From: CAZTKP01 sp964614215
GTDB lineage: Bacteria > UBP6 > UBA1177
NCBI GenBank assembly: GCA_964614215.1
Contig: CAZTKP010000033.1
Span: 1 to 21,182 of the forward strand
DNA: 21,182 nucleotides
Direction: 5' to 3'
This document shows, in pieces, positions 15,319 to 21,182 of this stretch. The translations under genes and the position numbers were made by a program. Within the stretch, counting starts at the first letter, position 1. Each line of letters starts with the position of its first letter. The notes below the pieces were generated by a model. That model was not told the origin of the DNA. It ran no database searches and saw only the letters and a list, made by a program, of their open reading frames with translations.

Positions 15319-16257
15319 TCAGGCATTCAATCTTTTTAACCTTGTCCACAAGACCATAAGGGTACCGGACATTATCATTGTCAGTCCGAAAAAAAAGACT
15401 TCGGGAAGATTCTCATTAAGGAACATAAAGGCCAGTATTGATGCGACAACAGGTTTAAGCATAAAGATAAGCGAAGCACTTACAGCAGTGAATTGTTTTA
15501 TGGTATTGAAAAAAGTTATGTATCCTATTCCGCTTACAACGAATCCGAGATAGATAATTGCAGAAAGATGAACCGAACTGCTTAAAAGTTCAGTGCCAGG
15601 CAGCAGATCACCGCCTGTAACAACAATAAAAACGAGATTTATAAGTATTCCGAAAGCAAACGATACGATGTTTACCGATATCGGAGATATTCCTGATATG
15701 ATCTTTTTGCTGAGAACGGTATAGACCGAAAAAGCCGCAGCTCCGACAACGGCGAACATCAGACCGCTCTTAAAAACTATTCCTTTTTCGTTCATTATCA
15801 GAAAAATACCTGCAATCCCTATAAAAAGTCCTGCCATCTTCAGTTTTGAGAATTTCTCATCTTTAAACCCCAATGCTATCAGAAAAACAAATAGCGGGTT
15901 TGAGCAGAATATTGTCGCGGCAGTTGCAGCAGAACTGAACTTTACTGCCAGCTGAAGCATGCTCATAGAGAAAAACACATTGAGAAATCCAAGCAGAGCC
16001 AACGCTCCGAAAGACTTTAAGGAAAGAGATCGGATCTCTTTAAATCTTTTAAATGTTCCGGGCACAAAAACAAGAAAGGTAAGCCCCAGCATGAACCGCC
16101 ATAAAGTTAGTGTGAAAGGATCTACAAGGCCCATAAGCGGCTTAGACACCACTTCCATAGAGCTGAAAATAAGAAGCGTAACTATAAAGTATATCAAACA
16201 TGTCCTCCCAAGTTGCACGGCATTATACTGATTTCTATTATTTTTAACAAACTTCAT
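15319..16257 (-). CDS. DMT-superfamily permease with two EamA domains
   Basis: Inner-membrane transporter of 312 aa, made of two homologous EamA halves of about five membrane helices each, as usual for the drug/metabolite transporter superfamily. Helices are clear in the stretches CLIYFIVTLLIFSS, FGALALLGFLNVFFSM, ATIFCSNPLFVFLIALG, MAGLFIGIAGIFLIM, LMFAVVGAAAFSVYTVLS and IIYLGFVVSGIGYITFF. The family motif of the fourth helix (FCSNPLFVFLIA) is typical. Start chosen at ATG 16257 (MKFVKNN); earlier in-frame ATGs at 16293 and 16326 would run into the divergent flavodoxin gene. No convincing Shine-Dalgarno precedes 16257. Substrate cannot be predicted; members export amino acids, nucleotides, vitamins or drugs. 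It may be cotranscribed with the chemoreceptor gene, but no functional link is evident. Confidence 0.85.
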   Translation of the reverse strand: MKFVKNNRNQYNAVQLGRTCLIYFIVTLLIFSSMEVVSKPLMGLVDPFTLTLWRFMLGLTFLVFVPGTFKRFKEIRSLSLKSFGALALLGFLNVFFSMSMLQLAVKFSSAATAATIFCSNPLFVFLIALGFKDEKFSKLKMAGLFIGIAGIFLIMNEKGIVFKSGLMFAVVGAAAFSVYTVLSKKIISGISPISVNIVSFAFGILINLVFIVVTGGDLLPGTELLSSSVHLSAIIYLGFVVSGIGYITFFNTIKQFTAVSASLIFMLKPVVASILAFMFLNENLPEVFFFGLTMIMSGTLMVLWTRLKRLNA

Positions 16258-16291
16258 TATACTGAAAGTGTAACATTTATACGGAGGCAGC

Positions 16292-16876
16292 ATGTGGTTA
16301 ATTAGCGCACTTCTTTTTTTCAGCATTTTAGGTGCTGATGATCAGAAAACAGAGGAAGTTAAAGTTGAGGAGCCGAAAAAACCGAAAGTCCTTGTAGTCT
16401 ACTACAGTCGTACAGGGATAACGGAAAAGATCGGCGGTCTCCTTGCCGTTGCACTTGAAGCAGACCAGGAGAAAGTGACTGATAAAAAGGATAGAAGCGG
16501 GATCTGGGGATATCTTGTCGCCGGCAAAGATGCAGGTTTTGAAAATCTCACGAAGATAGGAAAACTTAAATACGACCCTGCCGACTACGATCTTGTTATC
16601 ATCGGAACCCCTATCTGGGCATGGAACATGACGCCTGCTATCAGAACTTATATCGACAAGAATAAGAAAAAACTGAAAAATGTGGTTTTCTACACCACAT
16701 CCGGAGGAACTTCTTATGAAAAAGTCGTCCCCTATATGGAAAAAGCTCTCGGTCATAAGGCTATGCTTAAGAACGGGTTTTTGGAAAAAGAAGTCAAAAA
16801 AGATTCAAAGGAAATGGTTGAGAAGTTAAATAAATTTCTTGAAGGAATTAAAGCACTTATACCTGTTAAGATCTAA
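16292..16876 (+). CDS. Flavodoxin-fold protein with N-terminal hydrophobic (export-like) segment
   Basis: FMN-binding flavodoxin-like electron carrier or reductase, 194 aa. The phosphate loop YSRTGIT (38-44) follows strand KVLVVYY. IGTPIWAWNMTPAIRTYI (104-121) and YTTSGGT (134-140) are the isoalloxazine loops of the FldA/flavodoxin_4 type. What is odd is the N-terminus: residues 1-14 (MWLISALLFFSILG) are hydrophobic, followed by an acidic-lysine spacer (15-31) before the fold starts. No ATG, GTG or TTG start lies in frame between this ATG and the fold, and GGAGG is 4 bases upstream, so the segment is translated. It could be an uncharged signal peptide or a membrane anchor. Its divergent neighbour is the EamA permease, 34 bp away. 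The stop overlaps wecB by 4 bp. Confidence 0.85.
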   Translation: MWLISALLFFSILGADDQKTEEVKVEEPKKPKVLVVYYSRTGITEKIGGLLAVALEADQEKVTDKKDRSGIWGYLVAGKDAGFENLTKIGKLKYDPADYDLVIIGTPIWAWNMTPAIRTYIDKNKKKLKNVVFYTTSGGTSYEKVVPYMEKALGHKAMLKNGFLEKEVKKDSKEMVEKLNKFLEGIKALIPVKI

Positions 16877-17949
16877 ATATCGGTCAAAGTTTTCAATATC
16901 TTCTGAGCAGCTTTACCATCGCCGTAAAGATCTTTCCATTCACCAGTTTCTGCAGATGAGGCTTTTTTACAGGCTGTGATTATTTTTTCATAATTACTGC
17001 CGACGACAGCATTTACCCCTGCATCAACCAACTCTGTCCATTCTGTTTCATCCCTTAAGGTAACACAGTATTTCCTAAAGAAGTAAGCCTCCTTCTGAAG
17101 ACCTCCGCTATCCGTCATAATAAAAGAGGAATTTCTTATCAGCTCAAGCATATCAAAATAGCCCACGGGAGAAATAACATCGTTGTTGAGCTTTATTCCG
17201 TTATCATCAACGATCTTCCTTGTTCTCGGATGAAGAGGCAGAACGACCCTTCTTTCTTCCGCCATTTCGTTAACAGCTTTGACTATTGACTTCAACCTGC
17301 TGATATCATTTGTATTCTCGGCTCTATGTATAGTGGAGAGAACATAACTTTCCTTTTCAAGTTGCAGGTCATCTATAATATTGCTTCTTTCACTGCTTTT
17401 CCGTGCATAATACTTGGCGGCATCCAGCATGACATCACCGGAAAGAACTATCCTGGTTTCAAATCTGTCGTAACCTTCCTTTGCAAGATTTCTGACAGCA
17501 GTATCAGTAGGACAGAAAAGGACTGATGATATCCTGTCCACAACAACCCTGTTTATCTCTTCGGGCATTCTGTTATTAAAACTTCGAAGCCCTGCCTCGA
17601 CATGTGCAACAGGAATATGAAGCTTAGCTCCGCAGAGAGCTCCTGCAAGTGTTGAGTTGGTATCCCCGTAAACAAGAATTATATCAGGAGTTTCTTCAGC
17701 AAGAATAGGATCGAGTTTTTCCATCATCTGGCCGCTCATAGCACCATGGGTAAGACCGTTAACATCCAGATTATAATCAGGTTTAGGGATCTCCATCTCA
17801 TCAAAGAAAATATCGGACATCTTCTTATCAAAATGCTGGCCTGTGTGAACTATTATCTCCTTGATATCATTATGTTTTCTAATCTCTCTTGAAACAGTGG
17901 CAGCCTTAATGAACTGAGGTCTGGCTCCAATTACTGTAAGTATTTTCAA
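16873..17949 (-). CDS. wecB: UDP-N-acetylglucosamine 2-epimerase (non-hydrolysing)
   Basis: Cytosolic epimerase that interconverts UDP-GlcNAc and UDP-ManNAc, supplying ManNAc for surface polysaccharides. The 358 aa match the family length. Seen: TVIGARPQFIK (5-15), HTGQHFDKKMSD, LVYGDTNSTLAG, VEAGLRSFNNRMPEEINR, STIHRAENT, LPLHPRT, TDSGGLQKEA and LRDETEWTEL. These include the catalytic acidic and His residues known from E. coli WecB and the UDP-contacting SGG loop. Translation starts at a TTG: no ATG is in frame nearby, the protein begins exactly where the family does, and a perfect GGAGGTGA sits just upstream. It fits with the TagA/WecG transferase at 19473-20201, whose family uses ManNAc-type donors. 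Its 3' end overlaps the flavodoxin stop. Confidence 0.93.
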   Translation of the reverse strand: MKILTVIGARPQFIKAATVSREIRKHNDIKEIIVHTGQHFDKKMSDIFFDEMEIPKPDYNLDVNGLTHGAMSGQMMEKLDPILAEETPDIILVYGDTNSTLAGALCGAKLHIPVAHVEAGLRSFNNRMPEEINRVVVDRISSVLFCPTDTAVRNLAKEGYDRFETRIVLSGDVMLDAAKYYARKSSERSNIIDDLQLEKESYVLSTIHRAENTNDISRLKSIVKAVNEMAEERRVVLPLHPRTRKIVDDNGIKLNNDVISPVGYFDMLELIRNSSFIMTDSGGLQKEAYFFRKYCVTLRDETEWTELVDAGVNAVVGSNYEKIITACKKASSAETGEWKDLYGDGKAAQKILKTLTDI

Positions 17950-17975
17950 AATTCACCTCCAACATCTGGTGAAGA

Positions 17976-18004
17976 GTTTTAGCATTAAGCGGATCGTTTA
18001 TCAA
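17976..18004 (-). promoter_or_regulatory. Probable extended -10 promoter of wecB
   Basis: On the minus strand TTGATA (18004-17999), a 17-bp spacer ending in TGC, then TAAAAC (17981-17976). A leader of about 20 nt contains the GGAGGTGA site. The wecB/deacetylase gap (17950-18125) shows nothing else beyond the two divergent promoters. Confidence 0.4.
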
Positions 18005-18059
18005 GATTTATGTCCAAATCTTTAAACCATACTCCATATATTCGCAAACATTTCTTTCT

Positions 18060-18088
18060 TTGATTTGCTGTAACCTTTATGCTACTAT
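18060..18088 (+). promoter_or_regulatory. Probable extended -10 promoter of the deacetylase/acetyltransferase pair
   Basis: TTGATT (18060-18065), a 17-bp spacer ending in TGC, then TACTAT (18083-18088). Box quality, spacing and the TGC extension together make this one of the better promoter candidates in the window. Predicted leader about 31 nt. Confidence 0.5.
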
Positions 18089-18125
18089 CTGACGGCTATT
18101 GATAATTTCATTTCCGGGAAAGAAT

Positions 18126-18923
18126 ATGAGCAATGTTACTGAGGAATTACTGGTCAGTCTGAATAAGAAAAGAATATGGGATGAAGAACCTGTTTTCTGT
18201 TATACTTCCGATATAGACTGGGCTAGTGAAGCTGTATTGAAAAACTTCTTCGATGAAATGGACTCCCTTGAGATAAGTCCCACTCTTTTTGTGACACACG
18301 AGTCAGAGATCATAGAGCAGCGATTCACAGAAGGAAAGGCGGATCGTGGAATTCATCCGAATTTTCTTCCGGGAAGCTCTCAGGGAAACAGTTTTAAAGA
18401 AGTGATCGAAACATGCATAAAGTTTGCTCCTGAAACCCAGGCAATAAGAAGCCATCGGCTGTTCGATGTTACAGACATTACGCACATGCTGAAGGATCAG
18501 TACAACTTCAAGTACATTTCAAACTTGGGAACAATTATGCATAACGGCATCCGCCCTATTCTCCATGAGTCAGGCCTTGTGCATTTCCCGATCTTTTTTG
18601 AGGACGGAACTCACCTGTGGAATCAGCTTGATCTTGACCCATCAGCTTACAGTAATCTTTTCCTTTCCCCGGGAATAAAAATTATCAGCTTTCACCCTAT
18701 GAACTATGTCTTCAATTCACCTTCCATAAAGTATATGAGATCAATAAAAGATTCTATGAGCAGATGTGATTTTAACAGTATCGATGCTGATTTCATAAAG
18801 AAAAACAAGAGCTTCGGCAAACGAGGCATTGCCGACACCGTTAACAGCATTATAGACATGGCATCAGAAAAGAAAATAAAGGTAATGAGTCTAAAAGAAT
18901 TATATAACGAATCTATAAGGTGA
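18126..18923 (+). CDS. WbmS-type polysaccharide deacetylase-like protein
   Basis: Predicted cytosolic carbohydrate deacetylase-like protein of 265 aa, resembling the WbmS family of O-antigen and nonulosonate clusters within the NodB/CE4 fold. Seen: CYTSDIDWASE (25-35) with metal-type D29/D31, SPTLFVTHES (51-60), GIHPNFLPGSSQG (75-87), AIRSHRLFD (107-115), HFPIFFEDGTHL (about 153-164) and ISFHPMNYVFN (197-207). The Asp and His positions are those expected to hold the metal in this fold. There is no signal peptide, so it likely acts on a nucleotide-sugar or lipid-linked sugar inside the cell. The ATG at 18126 is preferred over a TTG at 18099, with a GGGAAAG site upstream. The stop overlaps the Shine-Dalgarno of the next gene, so the two are translated as a pair. 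Substrate unknown. Confidence 0.8.
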   Translation: MSNVTEELLVSLNKKRIWDEEPVFCYTSDIDWASEAVLKNFFDEMDSLEISPTLFVTHESEIIEQRFTEGKADRGIHPNFLPGSSQGNSFKEVIETCIKFAPETQAIRSHRLFDVTDITHMLKDQYNFKYISNLGTIMHNGIRPILHESGLVHFPIFFEDGTHLWNQLDLDPSAYSNLFLSPGIKIISFHPMNYVFNSPSIKYMRSIKDSMSRCDFNSIDADFIKKNKSFGKRGIADTVNSIIDMASEKKIKVMSLKELYNESIR

Positions 18924-18928
18924 GTAAA

Positions 18929-19483
18929 ATGAGAGTACTTGAATCAGAAAGATTGATCATTAAACCTATTGAAGAGGAAGATCTGGAGTATCTCCTTAAT
19001 TTAAGATGGGATGCATCGATTATGGATCATCTGATCCACGCTCCGATATCAATGCAGGATCAGAAAAAGTGGTTCTCCAATATGCCTAAGAACGACCTGG
19101 CGATGTCTATCTTTCTAAAATCAGGCAAGGGTAAACCTCAGATCGTCGGCACCATAGGACTGTACAAGATCGACCACAGAAATCAGAAAGCTGTTTCTAA
19201 AGTCCGTATAGATCCTGCCTTCCAGAGAAAAGGGATAGCGTTTGAGGCTAGAAATATGGTTATGGATTACGGGTTCAGCGTTCTTAATCTGCACAAGATA
19301 ACCGCGGACTGTTTTGCTGATAACGAACCAATAGTGAATCTTTGTCTAAAGCTCGGGTTTAAAAAAGAAGGGCTTTTTAGAAAGCACTATTATCACAAAG
19401 GAAAGTTCAGAGACGCTGTTCAGTTCGGAATTCTTAAAGAAGAGTATCTTAAGCTCAAAAGATCCAGAGAATCTAAGAAGTAA
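18929..19483 (+). CDS. GNAT-family N-acetyltransferase
   Basis: Acetyl-CoA-dependent acetyltransferase of 184 aa in the RimJ/RimL-like branch. It starts with ESERLIIKPIEEEDLEYLL and SMQDQKKWF. It carries the acetyl-CoA pyrophosphate loop VRIDPAFQRKGIA (92-104, Q-x-x-G-x-A), then NLHKITADCFADNEPIVNLC and LGFKKEGLFRKHYY. The branch includes ribosomal-protein and sugar N-acetyltransferases such as PseH. Next to a WbmS-like deacetylase and glycan genes, an amino-sugar acetylation role is the better guess, but this is context only. The ATG at 18929 is chosen because AAGGTGAG (overlapping the upstream stop) sits just before it; GTG at 18920 would add three residues. The final 11 bp overlap the convergent TagA gene. 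Confidence 0.87.
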   Translation: MRVLESERLIIKPIEEEDLEYLLNLRWDASIMDHLIHAPISMQDQKKWFSNMPKNDLAMSIFLKSGKGKPQIVGTIGLYKIDHRNQKAVSKVRIDPAFQRKGIAFEARNMVMDYGFSVLNLHKITADCFADNEPIVNLCLKLGFKKEGLFRKHYYHKGKFRDAVQFGILKEEYLKLKRSRESKK

Positions 19484-20201
19484 ACTTTTTCTTAATTACA
19501 GTAAATATCAGTTTCATTAAAAACACAGGCAGAATTTTCTGTCTTTTTATTCTTTTTGGAGACTGATAAAGCCTGTAAAGCCATTCAAGGTTATTGTATC
19601 TGAAAAAATCCGGTGCAGACTTGACCTTCCCTGCAAGAGCATCAAGCGTCCCGCCTGAACCTATAAAAAGAACTTCGGGAAACTTTTCAGAGAACTTCTC
19701 ACAAAAGAACTCCTGCTTAGGAGAACCCAGAGCTGCAAAAACTATCTGAGCTCCGCTTTTTTTAATGAGATCAGCTATTTCAGCTTCATCATCGAAGTAT
19801 CCGTTCCTTCTTCCGACGACATCCATTCCCGGATATCTTTCTTTAAGAATGTTAACGGCCTTCTGATTTATCTCTTCCTGAGCCCCCAGAAAAAACACTT
19901 TATAACCATTCTCATCAGCAAGTTCATAGACACTTCTCGGAAGGTTGAACTTAAGGCATTTACGTTTGTGCAGCCATTTAAAACCCAGTACTGCCCCTGC
20001 CCCGTCAGGAGTGGGCAGAGTCGAATTGTCAGCCAGTCTTTTCATTTCAGGGCTGGATGAGTACATCATTATCTTTTCAGCATTGATCGCCACGCTATAC
20101 CCGCCTTTTCCTTCATCTACAAGATCTTTTATATAGGACTTTGCTTCGTCCACACTTTCCACCAGAAGACAGGGTGCTCCGAGAATTCTATATTTTTCCA
20201 T
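19473..20201 (-). CDS. WecG/TagA/CpsF-family glycosyltransferase (GT26)
   Basis: Membrane-associated transferase of 242 aa that adds a ManNAc-type sugar to a lipid-linked acceptor in surface glycan assembly. Seen: INAEKIM (39-45), PTPDGAGAV (63-71) with the catalytic-type D66, VFFLGA (102-107), FAALGSPKQEFF (155-166), IGSGGTLDALAGKVKSAP (180-197), and the Arg/Lys-rich C-terminal appendage LEWLYRLYQSPKRIKRQ, which in TagA closes the site at the membrane. The usual ERxxGxDL motif around residues 82-90 is altered (FNLPRSVYEL), hinting at a different acceptor or donor. The ATG at 20201 has GGAG 6 bases upstream; the ATG at 20207 has it directly adjacent, which is too close. It overlaps the upstream GT4 gene by 14 bp, suggesting coupled translation. 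WecB nearby could supply its donor. Confidence 0.87.
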   Translation of the reverse strand: MEKYRILGAPCLLVESVDEAKSYIKDLVDEGKGGYSVAINAEKIMMYSSSPEMKRLADNSTLPTPDGAGAVLGFKWLHKRKCLKFNLPRSVYELADENGYKVFFLGAQEEINQKAVNILKERYPGMDVVGRRNGYFDDEAEIADLIKKSGAQIVFAALGSPKQEFFCEKFSEKFPEVLFIGSGGTLDALAGKVKSAPDFFRYNNLEWLYRLYQSPKRIKRQKILPVFLMKLIFTVIKKKFTS

Positions 20202-21182
20202 TGACATCTCCGGGAAAAAATCTTTTCTTTAATTTATTCACAAGATTCATGCTTACTCTGCTGTTCTCATATAAGGTCGCAGTATCGTAGGCTTTTTCTT
20301 CCAAAGTCATCCTCTGAACTTTTGTCATTTTAAAGAAAGCCCCTACTTTCTCAGCCAGGTCTTCCGCATCTCCTTTTTTAAAAAGCAGTCCGTTCTCTCC
20401 TGACTTTATATAATTAGCGATACCGCCATTATCAGATCCAAGGACAGGGACCCCGCAGGCCATCGCCTCAAGACCTACAAGACCCAGACTTTCAGCTTTA
20501 CGTTCACTTGGAAAAACAAAAAGTTCCATGTTTTTATAGTATCCGGGGAGTTCTTTCTGAGCAACGGAACCCTTTACTTCAACTACCTGTTCAAGCTGTA
20601 GTTCTTTTATAAGTTTCTCTTTTTTATCATCCTGCTTTCCACTACCAAGAATCAGGCACTTTTTGCTCCCCAACGCACCCCTATCTTTCAGTATCTTCAG
20701 AGCCTTAAGGTATGTATCCCACCCTTTTTCCTCATCTATACGGGAAATAAAGCCTATGTGGAAATCTCTTTCTTTCGAAGGTTTAAGATCATCCCTGTTA
20801 AAGATATCAAAATCTATTCCTGCTGAAGGTGATACAATGATCTTTTCTTTATCCAGCTTCATTATATTAACAATCTGCTCTTTAAAATATTCAGAGGGAA
20901 CGACCAGCATCTCACTTTCCTGTGCAAGCTTTTCTGATGCTTTTTTAAAAAACGGATTAACTTTTTCTGAACAGAACAGATCACTTCCATGAAAATTCAG
21001 AACAAAAGACTTTGCTGTAAACATCCTCAGAAATCTAAGCAGAGGCGCGATCTGTAAAGGATAGTGAGCATAAACTACATCGGCAGTCTTAAAAAGAACA
21101 TTAAATGTAACCGACAGGTGGAGCCTGATATACGCCAGAGTTTTCTGAAGTCCGGTCTTTCTTTTTCCACGAATCACACAGA
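20188..21182 (-). CDS. Glycosyltransferase family 4 (GT-B), 5' end outside window
   Basis: GT-B fold transferase that most likely adds a sugar from a nucleotide donor to a growing surface glycan. Only the C-terminal 331 or so residues are present: the frame runs open through the right edge, and the expected N-terminal strand with its glycine-rich loop (about 50 residues) is missing. Seen: DVVYAHYPLQIAPLLRFL, NFHGSDLF, VVPSEYFKEQ, IVSPSAGIDFDIF, HIGFISRIDEEKGWDTYLKA, LILGSGKQ, and the E-x7-E catalytic/donor motif in AESLGLVGLEAMACGVPVLG followed by GENGLLF. The GTG at 21177 should not be taken as the start. It overlaps the TagA-type gene, so both are one transcript. Confidence 0.9.
   Translation of the reverse strand, partial: CVIRGKRKTGLQKTLAYIRLHLSVTFNVLFKTADVVYAHYPLQIAPLLRFLRMFTAKSFVLNFHGSDLFCSEKVNPFFKKASEKLAQESEMLVVPSEYFKEQIVNIMKLDKEKIIVSPSAGIDFDIFNRDDLKPSKERDFHIGFISRIDEEKGWDTYLKALKILKDRGALGSKKCLILGSGKQDDKKEKLIKELQLEQVVEVKGSVAQKELPGYYKNMELFVFPSERKAESLGLVGLEAMACGVPVLGSDNGGIANYIKSGENGLLFKKGDAEDLAEKVGAFFKMTKVQRMTLEEKAYDTATLYENSRVSMNLVNKLKKRFFPGDVNGKI

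Noticed and set aside
16252..16262. TATAAT at the EamA permease start as a leaderless promoter
   Set aside because: The box overlaps the ATG itself, so transcription would start inside the gene.

Overview
The window is a compact, AT-leaning stretch of bacterial chromosome with 18 protein genes. There is no RNA gene, insertion sequence, phage gene or CRISPR array. Two predicted outer-envelope lipoproteins, an exported EnvC-like protein, a sigma-54 promoter and surface-sugar genes point to a diderm (Gram-negative) bacterium. Shine-Dalgarno sites of GGAGG/AGGAG type are common. The tandem CGNxxxExGExCD disulfide repeats, the SUMF1-fold lipoprotein, the bacterial Ser/Thr kinase with a Sel1 ectodomain and the sigma-54 site together suggest a deltaproteobacterial/myxococcal-type or related candidate-phylum lineage. 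The sequence alone does not settle the taxon.

Layout, left to right. (1) 1-1761 (-): a Uup-type ABC-F ATPase, divergent from (2) 1880-3838 (+): a transmembrane Ser/Thr kinase with a cysteine-paired Sel1 ectodomain. (3) 3830-9267 (-): a tight five-gene run, transcribed in the order pepD, CBM9-like lipoprotein, EnvC-like coiled-coil/degenerate LytM protein, cysteine-rich SUMF1 lipoprotein, and a 74-aa tail-anchored protein. (4) 9268-9552: the largest gene-free gap (285 bp), holding a weak promoter candidate for pepD, three TGTAAA half-sites and a near-consensus sigma-54 promoter pointing at (5) 9553-10677 (+): a HisC-like aminotransferase. It is followed by an ECF sigma factor (10771-11313) overlapping its membrane anti-sigma factor (11306-12112). 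(6) 12109-16257 (-): a DMT/EamA transporter and a 1044-aa chemoreceptor whose sensor is a 14-repeat Reg_prop double propeller plus a Y_Y_Y domain. (7) 16292-16876 (+): a flavodoxin with an N-terminal hydrophobic export-like segment. (8) 16873-21182: surface-glycan genes, namely wecB (-), a WbmS-type deacetylase plus GNAT acetyltransferase (+), and a WecG/TagA transferase plus a GT4 glycosyltransferase cut by the window edge (-).

How the genes may work together: wecB makes UDP-ManNAc, the sugar donor of the TagA/WecG family, so the right end looks like part of a surface polysaccharide locus. The pepD-to-3830 run mixes a cytosolic peptidase with four envelope proteins and may be an envelope-maintenance operon. 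The centre is rich in signalling: kinase, sigma/anti-sigma pair and chimeric chemoreceptor. Strand switches frequently, giving about nine transcription units. All four convergent gene pairs overlap at their 3' ends by 4-11 bp, and no intrinsic terminator was found. The most unusual items are the propeller-MCP chimera, the kinase with a disulfide-rich Sel1 ectodomain, the EnvC-like protein with apparently lost zinc ligands, the exported flavodoxin, and the sigma-54-controlled aminotransferase.
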